DNA of 64,000 bases, taken from the NCBI GenBank assembly GCA_001584585.1, contig LSYV01000009.1, forward strand, positions 1,531,990-1,595,989. The letters run 5' to 3'. Under the pieces are notes generated by a model. The model made no database searches and was not told the origin of the DNA. It saw only the letters and a list, made by a program, of their open reading frames with translations. Source of the stretch: Gonium pectorale. Its lineage: Eukaryota; Chlorophyta; Chlorophyceae; Chlamydomonadales; Volvocaceae. The translations under genes and the position numbers were made by a program. Positions 48,110-60,219 of the stretch are shown piece after piece (position 1 is the stretch's first letter; every line of letters begins with the position of its first letter).

Positions 48110-49272
48110 GTGAGGCTTACTCGCAGCCGATTATGGGTTGGGAGCTGCACAGAGCTCACCCCCTTTCTAGAGCATAGTAGCAAATCTGATTAGGTTGCCT
48201 GACATGGCTGGGTATTTGTACTGTCACGGATCCCCCGGTAGTGACAACAGGTCTTGCTCGGCAGACTCACTGGCTCCTGATGCAGCAGGTGGTTAGGCAG
48301 CATCAATTTTGCAGCACCAACAGCCAAAACAGGTGATGAGACGCTACTCTCTGAAGGGGAACCGGTTGTACAACATTGATTCTGTATGTTGTGCTTTATG
48401 ATCTTTGTTATAGCCCTCGCATGTACAACGTGCTGCAAGATGATTTTGCTGTGACCACCATTCATCCTGCATGGAGCGTGATGCCGCGGAGGCCTTCGGT
48501 GTCGACCGGGCTGTTTTGCTGTGCTTGTGAGCTGAGTTTGGCGTTTGTTGTGTTACCATCACAGTTTTTGCGTTTGTTGGACGGTATGACTTGTGTTCGT
48601 ACATGTGCTAGGGTAAGCTGCGGCGTCATCATTCCAATCTCGGATTGGGCGTACATACCTGTACAGCGCTGAACTGGCGCAGGTTGGCGGTTACGCCATG
48701 TAATGGACCCGTCGTCCCCTCCTGCGTCCTGCCTGTCCTCACGTGTGCAAGTAGTACTGGGCTGAGGTGATACAGGACAGCGGCGCGAAGATGAAGCCAA
48801 TGTGCAATGTTCTATCCCGAGTCAGGTGTGCAGGTACGGACGCTGCAGCCTTCGTTTCTCGCACAGCATCTGTTCACGCTGTCCACAGGCTCCATTGTCG
48901 CTCCATGTTCTGACTACCTGTTACAGTGCCGCGTGCTCGCGGGAAAGCAGATGATGGCACGCATGACATTTCATGCACGTGCTTCAAGGCACGACAACTG
49001 CAGTCTCTTCCTTCTTGCGGTGTTCTGACAAGCATCATGCAGTATTCATGCCCATGCAAAACGCCAAGAAAGGTTTGACTAGCCTATCAAATTCCAAATA
49101 TACAGAACTTCCAGCCGCCATCCATCCATGTAGCAAACCCTCCGTCGCCGTGTTCTCAAGGGGCTCCTCCATCCACACTGCATCCAAAACAGCTGTACCA
49201 AAACTCAGCGACAACATCACACTAACACTTCCGAACACAACCTTGCTCCAGCTACGCCGGGCCCCCGTGCAG
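48110..49272. other. Convergent 3' region, PAM2 gene (+) and SLY1 (-)
   Basis: 1.16 kb between opposing stop codons. A plus-strand TGTAA at 48699-48703 and a minus-strand TGTAA at 48925-48921 mark likely 3' ends that do not overlap. No coding frame seen. Confidence 0.55.
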
Positions 49273-52200
49273 CTACCGGCTCCCGCTGCGCCGGCCCAGC
49301 TCGCTCAGCTGCTGCACGAACTCTTCACCCGACAGCAGCTCGGTGGCGCCGTACAGCACCTGTCGCGGCGGCGTGGAGCGCTGCGCCCAGTTGAGCAGCG
49401 TCTCGCGCTCGTAGTAGTTGCCGCCTCCAATCATGAACACGATGCCCTCCCGGAACGGCCCCTTGGCGCGCTCCACGCTGGCCCGGCCGGGCGGCAGCTT
49501 GGGGTCGAACACGGCGTAGGAGTCAAACTCCGGGGTGCCCGCCTTGCCGTCCATTAGCGCCTCCACGCTTGCAGCCAGCGGCGCCTGGCGCGCGCCTGCG
49601 GAGGCAGTGGGCCATGCCCGGGCGAGCAAGGGGTTGAGTCCATTGGAAGGGTGCGGCGAGGGCCGAGCAGGATGCGCTGGTCAGGGGACGCGTTATGTTT
49701 GCTGCGAGCTGGCGACGGTGGGTACTAATTTCGAAAAGTGAAAATCGGACGGCATGTCAGCATTGTCAGGGACGCTGTCCCATCTGCACTTTCTCGCCGA
49801 AGGCTAGAGGCCGAGGCATCCACCCCGCTTCGAACTGCAACAGCGAAGGAAGAAACCCTCAGGAGCAATCCACCTTGCAACCCGGGCAATCCAACGCAAC
49901 ATGCAAAAGCGGCGTATCCGTGCGGCACGATACCGCACCTGATAGGAGCGTCTTGACGCCCTTGGCGACCTGGCTCAGGCCTTGCCCAAAAGTCTTGTCC
50001 GCCCAGTCCAGCAGGTTGTTCTGGCTTGCCACGGGTGCGCCGCCGTGGTGGCCCAGCGCCTCCGCCCCGCCCTTCGCGCTGCCCGTCAGGTTGTTCCGCT
50101 TGAGCGTGCGCACGTAGTGCAGCGCCGTTGCGTCGGCGCCGCCGCTGCGCATGACGCCCTCCAGGTCCGACATCTCCTGCTCACTCGGCAGACCTGAGGG
50201 CGTCAGGAGGGAGCAATGCTCGTGAACACTGAAGCGGTGCGAAGGGAGAGGAGCCTAGCTTCAGCACCCAACACTCGGCCACACATGTTTGCATCCAACC
50301 GGTGCAATCCGGTCATTCCCCAAATTGGTTCACTACCATTTCGTTCCCGGCCATGCCAACAACCGGCGTGACAACCGCCATGATTCCTTAAGTTTATCAC
50401 CCACCATAAGCCCCGTCACTGGTCTCACCGTCATGCGCGAGGATGTAGATGAGTGCGAGGCGCAGCTTGTCCATTGGCGCGCCCTTGCCGCTCTGCAGCA
50501 GCTTGAGAACGGCCTGTAGGTCGGCTTTGCCCACCAGCAGGTCCTCCGCGGTGTTGTAGTACTGGTCCAGCGCGCGCATCTTGATGGCGCCTAGCAGGCT
50601 GGTGGCGAGGTTGGTGTGCTTGTCCAGAACCTGTCAGCGGCCAGAGTAACAGTAATCAAACAGGCAAGCGGGGACTGGAGAGGCGCCTCCTACGCAAGGT
50701 TGCTGATGCCAACTGGTAACCAGAAGGGGGGACAAGGTTGCTGGCTGGGCGTATGAGGCGGCCGCCGTAGGTGGAACCATTGCAGCAAGACCCTTAGGCG
50801 TGTGGAGAAACGCCATGCACATGGCATCGCCCACCTTCTTCTGCTCCTGCAGCTCCGGCAACGAAGACACCGCCTGCATAAGGTTCTGCGTGTTCCGCCG
50901 TAGCAGCTCGTCCGGGTCGAAAGCGCCCTCTTGCCCGGCTCCCGCCGCCGTCTTCTTGTTGATTTCCTCCACGGCGGCGCGGTACCGCTGCAGCTGCGTC
51001 TCCACCTCCTCCGCCACCTGCACGTGCACAGAGGGCGAGAGGGGTGACGGGCTGCGGTTGGGACGTCCGGCATGAAATCGACCGTGCCCAAGTGAGCACC
51101 CAGTGCATAGGGTGAGTCTGCACGGGTGCCCTTACAAGCTTTCGACGACTTTTCACCAATGGCACCTGTTGCAACAGAACGACATGCCGTCTTGCATTAC
51201 GAACTAGGGGTGTGACGCTCTCGGTAGCACCTAAACCAGGCGTTCACCAACGAACGGCTCAATACGGGTGTCCAACAAACGAGATGCCCTTTGATATCTC
51301 CCCTGCTTGAATGCCGTACGATGCACGTCAACCGATGGCGGTACGAGCACCGTTGACGCGCCAAGCAAGGCCCCATAGAACTCAAAACAAACGCGGCACT
51401 CCACATGTGTGGCTTGCTAACGGACTACCGTATTTGTAAGAGCGATGCGGACAGACATAAGAACACCCACTCCCGCTCCTCGGTAAGAGCTGCGCATTCG
51501 ATTGGCTGCCGTGGCTGCTACCAGACCGCAGCGATCAGATGTTTAGGTTACGCTTCTACCAATACGCGAAGACTACGCCCAGATCCACCATGCGACGATC
51601 TGCAGGCATCGGCATGGTGCATCGCCTGCAAATGTGCAAACCTGCTCACCTTCGGGAAGACGTGCGCGCCGCAAGCCTCCCAGAAGAAGTCCCTCTCATC
51701 CACGTCGTAGTGCTTCTTGCCTGTGGCAAAATCACGGGCGGCAATAGGCTTTGTTGTTTGGACGAAACAACATAGCGCCCGGCGCAACTCGTGCAGTTGC
51801 CCTCCATTGCTTTCGCCGGCTGTAACGCAAAAGACACTCGGGAGACAGTGACCCAGGACGCGGACGAGCAGTTGCCACTGTGACCCTTCATCGCCGTTAT
51901 CTAGTGCATCAAACGGACCGGAGCCCTAGCGCTGATCCTTGGGGTGCCTTCGCCGCCGCGCATCGTAACCCTCAGCCCAGCCCAGCCCAACACCCCCCCC
52001 CCGTCTCGCCTATCCACGCCAGCCCGACTCCTACCCGCATTTGCCGCCATCATCCCGGCCGGCCCCGGCCCAGCCGCCTCGCTCTGCAGCGCGATGCGGT
52101 TGAGCCTGAGGCCTAGCACGTCCTGCACCAGCGGCTTGTAGGTCCACGCGTGCTGAACCATCGCCGACAGGTCAAAGTTCCGGTCGAAGAGGCAGAGCAG

Positions 52201-53270
52201 CGGCCGCGAGAGCGAGGCCGAAAGCCCCAGCACGCCCTCGCTGAACAGGTTCGTCCGGCTCTTGAGCGCGTCGCGCAGCTTGGCATCCAGCGCGCTCGCG
52301 ATGTGCTCTGCCGCACCGCCGCGCGGGCAGCGGATGATGGGCACTACACCCAACGTGACGCAGGCCGAGAAGAGCCCGTCGACAATGTTGGAGACCGCCG
52401 CCTGGTGGCAATCAGACAGAATGCAGTAAAGGAAGGGGAACCATTCACTGGCAGCGCACCCGGCATGTAAACGTACTCGGCAGCTCTGCTATCGGCCTGT
52501 GGGCACGTGACTGGCCCCATGGCCAGGAGCAGAAGCTGCTTGGCGCCCCTCCAAGGCACCGCTGACGCCGTTGGCGGCACACCCTGAACTGTTCTTTGTT
52601 TTGCAGTCCCTAGTCCCCTACCAGCATGTGGAGGCCATCGGCACCACCCAAGCGGCCAATGCCTTACCTCGATCTGGTAGTCCCGCGCCTGCGGGTCGTT
52701 CAGCTCCAAGTACGCCTCCGGCTGACCCAACGAGAAAAGAGTAGGCTCCAACGCGATAAACGCAAGGTACTGGTCGTACAGCTTGCTGATGCGGCTGAGT
52801 GCGCCCGCCTTGACCACCCCGGCCGCCAGCTGCTCAACCAGCTTGCCGGGTATGGAAACGGTGAAGTTGAGGTACATGGAGTCGTACAGGCCCGCCACCG
52901 CGTCGGCGGTGATCCGCTCAATATTGGCCATTGACGGCTGCACCAGGTACACGGCCGGCACGTCAGGTATGGGCTGCCGGTCGTTCTCCAGCATAAGGTG
53001 CAGTGTGACGCCGTGCTTGCGCAAGTCGTTCAGGCGCAACAGAGGGGCAACAATATCCTTAGTGAAGCGGTCCAGGACAAGGACTTTGTAGGACTCAGCC
53101 GAGGCCTCCTTGCCAAGCGCCCCGTTGAAGTTGAGGACACGGTGCACCACGTCTGCGGTATTGCGGGGGCAGCGGGCACGGGCGTCTGGGTCTTGCGGGG
53201 ATAGCGCCAGCTACAGCGTCGTGCACAAGGGGGGCTCACCAGCCTGCTTCTGCCTGACGTTTAGCGCCAT
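49273..53270 (-). CDS. SLY1: SLY1, Sec1/Munc18 family protein (SCFD1)
   Basis: SM protein that binds ER-Golgi syntaxins and promotes SNARE-driven fusion of transport vesicles. Eight exons (minus): 53270-53240, 53152-52668, 52401-52035, 51720-51650, 51017-50835, 50630-50429, 50193-49939, 49595-49273 (TAG); 638 residues, close to human SCFD1 (642), all phases exact. The start MALNVRQKQA matches the short conserved N-terminus of the family. Further matches: VLVLDRFTKDIVAPLL, LRKHGVTLHLMLENDR, PIPDVPAVYLVQPS, LYDQYLAFIALE, GVVPIIRCPRGGAAE, SRPLLCLFDRNFDLS, HAWTYKPLVQDVLG and, at the C-terminus, GIVFMIGGGNYYERE and VLYGATELLSGEEFVQQLSE. It diverges from the CobB-BtuF gene. Confidence 0.97.
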
Positions 53271-53995
53271 CCTGTCTCGCGTCTCCCCGATCTGCTTAGC
53301 TGCCACCTAATCTCCCGACCCAAGCCCTGAGCTCTTTAAATTAAGTTACCCATGCGCTATCCAGGCCCGCAACCTCAAGTCGGAAGCCTAGCAACGGCCA
53401 GCATCTTCTTTTGCGCAAATAGCCCTGTACTTTGTGAAGGAATGGCAATTGGCGATAGCTCTCGTATATGCAACTTTTGCACAAACAGCAAAATGGAGTT
53501 GGAATGGAAGCTGAATAACCCAGGACGCAACCGTACGCGCTCCTGCAGAGTGGCTGCCTGTTTGCCTGCACCCGCCTTACACAGAAAATTGCAAAGGACA
53601 CACGTATAGCACAAGATAGATAGCACAAGCTCTTCTGTATTTCAATGCCGGCCCGGCCACTATGCGTGCGGTCTTTCTTCTTTCGAGGCAGCCGATACAC
53701 GCAATAGAGGCATGGGCTGCGGGGCTCAAGTAAGCCCTCCGATACTGCTGCACCCCTCGTTGGGGTCTCCTTGACAGCGCCAACTCTTGACAGCCAATTC
53801 CGAACACCCGTCGCTTGCAGGGCCTGTGGAACGCCCGTTAAGTACATATCGGCATGGTCCGGCACCGGTGAGGATGGTCCGGCTGGGACTCGGAGGTGCA
53901 TGCTTTCTCCAACTCACACTCCAACAGGGCCGCTCAGGCAGCGGTCGCCCCAATCTGGCACTGATTGCTCTTCCACTTGCATGTCTATGCCTCAG
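53271..53995. promoter_or_regulatory. Divergent region, SLY1 (-) and CobB-BtuF (+)
   Basis: About 700 bases. It must hold promoters for both genes and probably the unresolved 5' coding exon(s) of CobB-BtuF. The donor-like site GGCACCG then GTGAGG near 53867 and the acceptor-like site CCAACAG near 53927 hint at small exons here. Confidence 0.4.
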
Positions 53996-56900
53996 GCGGG
54001 CTACAGCGGCGGCAGCCTGGCAGCGCTTGCACAGCCGACGCGTTCCTCCTGAGTTCGGGCGCTACCCTCGAATCGCACCTTGCGCAGTACCATGCCAGCA
54101 GCGACGCGCTGCTGCTCGTATCCCTCGAATCCTCACAGCAGCAGCGGCCGCGTAGCGGCTTTGTGCTGGCGGTATGGCAGCCCCAGGTGCCCCAGGATAT
54201 CGTCAGCCAGTGCCTGGCGCTGTCGGCGGGCTTGCAAGACGCCGGCTGCGTGCGGGGCATACTGCTTGTGGAGCCCTCACCAAGCCTAACACTGTCGGTG
54301 ACACACAAAGCGCTCGAGGCAGCCGGTCTGCAGACCCTGGCCAGGAGGCCCACGGTCATCGCGCCGCGCGCGGCGCAGGCAGCTGTGCAGTCGCTCCAGC
54401 AGCTGGCAGACTTGCTGCCTGCCGCACCTGCCCCACAGCTGGAGCTGGCTTGCAGCCCCGGCAGCGTGCGCATCGCAGTGGCGCGTGACGACGCGTTTGG
54501 GCCATGCTTCCAGGAGAACCTGACGCTTCTGCAGCAGGCAGGTGCCCAGCTAGTGTTCTTCTCGCCACTCTACGACACATGCTTACCGGCGGGCGCAACG
54601 TGCTTGTATCTGTCCAGCGGCCCCCTGGAGTCGGAGCGCTGGCAGCAGCTCGCGACGAACCGACCGTTGCTGGCCGCCGTGCGCGCGTTCTGCGACGCTG
54701 GCGGCATGGTGCTGGCAGAGGGTGCGGGACCGCTCTACTTGGCCCGCACGGTCGAACTCGAGGAGGAGGAGGAGCGGACGCACCAGCGGCATGTCCACGA
54801 GATGGGTGGGTTGAGCGTCGCGGGGGGGGCCTAGTTGCGCCTTCCGATGGAGCGCATTTGTAGCAGCCAGATTGCCTCGATGCGCCTTTTGCAGCTTGAA
54901 CCTGTACATGACAACTCCCCATTTCCATATTCCCCCGCAGCGGGAGTCATGCCGTTCAAGGCGTGCTTGCTGCCACAACCACAGTCTGCGGCTGTGGAGG
55001 TGCACATTACGGCCGGCAATCCGCTGCTGCCGGCTGGGAGCCGGCTGCGGGGATATCTTAGTGCGCAGGCCAGCATCGTCCTCGTGGAGGAGCGGCAGTT
55101 GCAGAGCCTGATCCTGGACACCATGGGCCACGCGAACGAACACGGAAAGGGTTCTTCCGCCTCACATTTCAGCACAACCTACGAGGTAACTGTGCAGCAC
55201 CATCAGCCGCAGTCCAGCTCCGGCGCTAACGGCACCAGCACTGTATCCGAGGCGGAGGCGGCTGCAGCAGGTGGCGGCCCTGCCCTACCGGAGGGTTACA
55301 CCGTCCACAACGTGCTGGCGAGCAGCTGTCTGCTGTACCTGCCATCCCAGCCGGGGCTCGCGGCGCAGCTCATTAACCGCTGCGCATGCATCGACGCGGG
55401 AGCGCTGGCAGCGGGCATGGCGCACCATCTGAGCTGCTCTGGCATGGTCCCCTCGGGGTCCAAAGTGCACCTGCAGGCTGCGGCACTGGCATCAGCCAGC
55501 TGCAGCCGCGGCGGCTCCAGGCGGCAGAGCATACAGGACGTCCCGGGCTGGAGCACAGCGTATAGCAGTAACGGAGGCATTAGCAGCAGCAATGTGGTCT
55601 GCACACCCGGGTGCTCGACGGAGTGCGCGTCGCAGCACAGCCCACATGGCACCCACCATGGGGCTGGTCACCCGCCCGGTTCGCTCAACGGAACGGTGCC
55701 GAACAGTGTCACCTGCGGTAGCACAGGCCATTCGCCTCCGCCGGGTTTGCCCTTTGGCCGTGGCGGCACCGTTGCTCCGGCCCTGCCTACCGTCCGCTGC
55801 GTCCCCGGACAGGCTGGGCCGCACCCTGAATTCAGCTATCAGCCCGACGGCTTGTCGCGCATACGGATGTCGTTGCAGTACCCAGGCTGCGGCTTCGGAG
55901 CCAGCCAGTGCGGGCCCATGCCCCCTGGGTGGCGCGCCTCGCACGATTACGCGCCAGGGGCATCGCAGCCGCTGCGGCAGCTTCCGTCTGGTATGCCAGC
56001 TGGCCGGTGCGGCTCGCCGTGTGGAGATGTTGCTTGCAGTAGAAACTGCCGCGGGTCGTCTCCGTGCGCGGACAGGCAAGGGGCTGCGCCAGAGGCCGCT
56101 GGGGCGTTGGAGACTGCAGCGGAGCGCTCGCCGCGGAGGTCATGCGGAGCGTCATGCGACGCTGTCGCGCACGGTGAGCCCCTGCCTCCCGTGCAGGAGA
56201 ACAGCTGCAGCAACTATACCGAGGCGCCTGACGGGCCTGACGTCGTGTCAGCAAGCTTCGATACGTGGGGCCGCGCACTGCATCACGCCGCAAGCGACAG
56301 CATGATCACGGGGCACGGGCACGGGCCGTCCCACAGCGGGCCCGAGCTTGGGCTTCACGGCGCGTTGCGGCGCGGCTACGGGCCTCACGAGGGCCTGCTT
56401 GGCTTCAGCCGCGTCGGCAGCGTGCACGGAGCGGCCGGCTGGTCGCCCCACTCTGCTGCAGGAATCCGCCTCGGGGCGCTCAGTGCCGGCGCCGGCCATG
56501 GCGTTGTGTGCTGTGTGCCCGGCGCGTGCGAGGCGCTGGTGGCCATGGGGCTGGGAAACCGGCTCGCCGGCGTTGGCGCCGACTGTGATTATCCTCCGGA
56601 CGTGTGCTCGAAACACCGCGTTGTCTTCGGCTGGGCAGCCCCGGAGGAGGCGCCCCAGGGCGCCGCGGCCCGGGGCATCCGCGTCATTCATCCAGTTGCG
56701 GGGAGCACGCCCAACCTATCGGGTATGGCGGCTGGCATGCCCGCCTCCGCCCCGGGCGCTTCGGCACGCGGCTGTCGCCCCTCGGTAGACCGGGCGGTTG
56801 CGCGCGGCTGCGGACGAGTGTTGCTGCTAGACGAGTTGGCTCTGCGGCAGGAAGCTCCGGCCGTGCTGGTGCTGCCCGACCCGGCGGAGCTTTCGAATGG

Positions 56901-58110
56901 GGAGCAGAGCCAGCTCGAACAGGTGCGTTGGGCGTCATGCTCAGGGCCAGGACTTCGTGCCGACAGAAGAAGCTTAACATTATCTGGTGGCACCTGCGTA
57001 CTACCATGGCACACTGGAACGCCTTCCGTTTCGTGTCTGTGGGTTCTTTTGTACTCCCATCAGCTTCAACTACTCGCGCACCGCCGTTTTGCTTCGTTGT
57101 GCGTAGGCTCTCGTGGAGACGGGGATGGTGAACCCGGGAGGCCCATCGGTAATTATGCACGCCAGCTGCCACAGCCTGGTCGACGTCATGGACCTGATTC
57201 TAGAGCTGGGCAGCGCGGTTGGCGAGCCGCACGCCGCCTCGATGCTGCTCGAGCGCCTGCAGGCGCGGCTGCGGCGCGTCCAGGCGGCTGCTGCCGGTGC
57301 GGTGCTGCGGCCCGGCGTCTTTGGGGCGACCTTGGCGACGGGTTCTCTGCTGCCGCCGGCGCTATCATTGCCGACCGGTCGCTGCCCCCGAGTGCTCGTC
57401 CTTCAGTCCCTGCAGCCAATGGTTGAGCCCGGCAGGTGCGTCGTTCGGGACTGGACGCCTTTCCAGGGAACTGACTAAAGCACACTTTTTGTTTAGGGCT
57501 CGGGGATTTAGATGCGTTGAAATTTACAAACAGTCCAGGGTTCAGGGTTGATCATTCCCTTGCTGCCGCTCCGAACCTCGTGTGCGGTTACCGCTCACGC
57601 AGGTGGGTTCCGGAGATGCTGGCCATGGTGGGTGCAACGGCTTGCTTGGCGCTGCCGGGGGGCTCAAGCGTCCCGCTCAGCTGGCAGGAGGTTCGCGAGA
57701 GGGCAGCGCCCGACGTCCTCATCATCCTAACGCCGCCGGGTACTTCCGGCAGCAGCCTGGCGCCCACGGCGCATGCCAGCGGCTGCGTCACTGGCGCGGG
57801 GATGGCCTCTTCGGGCGTCGGTTGTGGGCTACACGAGCAACTGGCAGTGCTGGCGGCGCAGCCCGGCTGGTGGTGTCTGCCGGCCGTGCGGACCAGTCAG
57901 GTATATCTGGTGCAGTCGGAGTACCTGGTGCGTGCCGGTCCGCGGCTGGTCGATGGCGTGGAGCTGTTGGCCAGGTTGCTGATCCCTGGCCAGTACAGCA
58001 GCACCCGGAAGGCGCCCAGCGGCGCAGTGATGCGCCTCTCGCTGGCAGCGGGGCAGCGCTGCAGGGCGACCCTACTGCCCAGCTACTTCACACCCGTGAC
58101 GTTGGACTGA
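53996..58110 (+). CDS. CobB-like / BtuF-like fusion protein
   Basis: Supported exons: about 53996-54805, 54941-56922, 57107-57435, 57603-58110 (TGA), exact phases, about 1,200 residues; the N-terminal end is unresolved. Part 1 follows cobyrinate a,c-diamide synthase (CobB/CbiA): LTLSVTHKALEAAGLQTLAR, then the class-I glutamine-amidotransferase fold SVRIAVARDDAFGPCFQENL, QQAGAQLVFFSPLYD, LATNRPLLAAVRAF, VLAEGAGPLYL, AGVMPFKACLLPQ and GYTVHNVLASSCLLYLP. The nucleophile Cys (AECGG in enzymes) is Gly at 54721-54723, and the HEFHYS region is YLSAQAS. A low-complexity linker of about 330 residues spans 55490-56490. Part 2 matches BtuF-type substrate-binding proteins: ALVAMGLGNRLAGVGADCDY, PSVIMHASCHSLVDV, RWVPEMLAMVGA and LPAVRTSQVYLVQ, then GPRLVDGVELLARLL. 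Cellular location is not evident. Confidence 0.85.
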
Positions 58111-58467
58111 CGGCGCTTAAGTGACATAAATGGCATAGCATTTCATTGCAAAGATGATTAGGAGGGGGCGTTTGGCGACCATTGTACTTGACTTCATCTC
58201 GTGGCAAGGGTTGTCTACGCGGGGAAGGGTTCTCATCGCGGGAAGGGAAGAACCTTTGTGTGTGTTGCCATCATGGACTTGCTGTTCCCAAGTCCGCTCA
58301 GGTTGTGCAGGTTTGCGTCTTAAGGTGTGGTTTGGTTCCATGTTGCCATGTCGTACATACCCATGCAGACTACCCTTTACCTATCCCGTTCATAGCCTGT
58401 TGAGTTGATAGCAGTTGGTAATCATCGTAGAAGCCTAGCGATAGATTTGCAAAGGGCCAGCGACGCG
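58111..58467. other. Intergenic, CobB-BtuF 3' end to ClpP start
   Basis: 357 bases between two plus-strand genes. It must contain the 3' UTR of the first and the promoter of the second. No TGTAA is seen before the ClpP start codon. Confidence 0.5.
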
Positions 58468-60219
58468 ATGCTTGCCAGTGCGACGAGACTGTTGAAGCAC
58501 GTTCATCTAGGGTCGCAACTGGGGGTAAGAAGTGCATCCTATGTCCCGATCGTCATTGAGCAGACTACCCGAGGGGAGCGGGCATATGACATCTTCAGTC
58601 GGTGAGCGAGTTGATGCGGCAACCTGACGGAATGTAATGTCCTAATGAGCATAAGCGTTGTAAACTTAGGATACACAAGATGTGCAAACCTCCGTTGGTG
58701 CTGTTCTCATGACGAAACCAATCTCGCAGGCTCCTGAAAGAGCGCATCGTGGTAGTGAACGGAGCGATAGACGACGGAACCAGTAACAGCGTTATCGCGC
58801 AGCTTCTCTTCCTGGAGAGCCAGGCTCCGGACAAACCAGTGAGTTGGGCGGGAAGGGTACGCGTTACTCAGGCAGCCCCGTCGCCCACGCCCGAGAGGCA
58901 ACCACTCTCCCCGGATCACAAAATATCATCTTCACCACCGGGCGAGTACGCTTCAGCTGTATAGGAAGATAGAGGGCCCTTACTAACAGTCGCGCCATAC
59001 CTCCCTCTGCACAAATCCAAGACTCGCCCCACCCGACTTGACACGGTTGTGTGAGTCATGGTGTGTCGGTGCCCCACCGGTGTTACAGATCACCATGTAC
59101 ATAAACTCTCCGGGCGGAGTGGTGACGGCGGGCCTAGCCATCTATGATACGATGCAGTACATCCGCTGCCCGATCAGCACCCTGGTGGTGGGGCAAGCCG
59201 CCTCAATGGCCTCACTGCTGCTCACGGCGGGAGAAAAGGGGCAGCGCAGGAGGTACGTGTGACGGTGTGAGGGCAAGGCTGGGGCCTCCGTGGACCCAGG
59301 GCTACACTGTCGGGACATGGTTTTCAGTAGGGCCAGCGTAGGGCCATGCGTGGTTTACTAAACACAGACGCTGCGTTCTTTGGCATATTTGCATGTCGTT
59401 GGGCAGCGTAGAAGCGTAGCGGTGCAATTCTTGAACGCTCAACGGTGACGAGCCCATGACGTGCTCATGTTTATGACATACCGATGCACGCACCCTGGCC
59501 TCCCTCCCACCGTCCCGTCTCCCCCACCATGGATATCGCGCCAGCCTCCCCCACGCCCGCATTATGCTGCATCAGCCGCTTGGCGCTGCCGAGGTGAGAT
59601 ATATCTGGCTGGTTTACTGATTGCGTGTCCCGGTACTCCCGGAGTGCTGGCTGCTGGTGACGTTGGGCGATGCTGCCAGCACGCCATGCTTCGGCGCCAG
59701 GTGCTGAAGCGGGGTAGAGACGGCAATCATGACCCTTTACCCCACCCCACCACTCGTATTTCTTCCATGCCCCCCCCCGGCTGTGACGGACGTGTAACCT
59801 GTAACCTGTAAGCCAGCAAGAGCAGCGTTGGGAGGCGTCACGGGCAGCATTGCCCCCCCCCTCCGTCTCTGGGTCGTGGGGGCCAGCGCGCTTGCTCCCT
59901 CACGTCCCACTTACCGCAAACCGACACCCAGGAAGCGGCGCTGGCTGTCCGGTACGTCGCATCCAGTTGCATGACCCCCACACGTGTGCGTGATGCGGTG
60001 TTGCAGGGCCAGGCCAGCGACATCATGATCCGGGCGCGCGAGATCGTGCGCATGAAGGAGACGCTCACCAACCTGTATATCCGCCACACGGGCTGCTCGC
60101 GGGAGATGGCGGACAAGACGCTGGACCGCGACTCGTTCATGTCGGCCCAGGAGGCCAAGGACTGGGGCCTCATTGACGAAATCCTGGTGGAGCGGCCCGC
60201 CACCGAGGTGCACACCTGA
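58468..60219 (+). CDS. CLPP: ATP-dependent Clp protease proteolytic subunit, mitochondrial type
   Basis: Serine protease subunit of the barrel-shaped ClpXP complex. Exons: 58468-58601, 58730-58838, 59089-59252, 59545-59593, 60007-60219 (TGA); 222 residues, all phases exact. The first 24 residues ([20 protein letters not shown] and on) are basic and Ser/Leu-rich, a likely mitochondrial presequence. The mature part starts [20 protein letters not shown] and is closest to mitochondrial Clp[31 protein letters not shown]. Catalytic triad: Ser in GQAASMAS, His in MLHQP, Asp in LDRDSFMS. It is distinct from the plastid-encoded clpP1. A TGTAA lies at 60697-60701. Confidence 0.95.

Noticed and set aside
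53867..53995. Degenerate P-loop-like string GRSGSGRPNLALI upstream of the CobB-like exon
   Set aside because: CobB enzymes start with a Walker A motif, but here Lys and Thr are missing and the frame does not connect to the next exon by a clear splice. Too weak to annotate.
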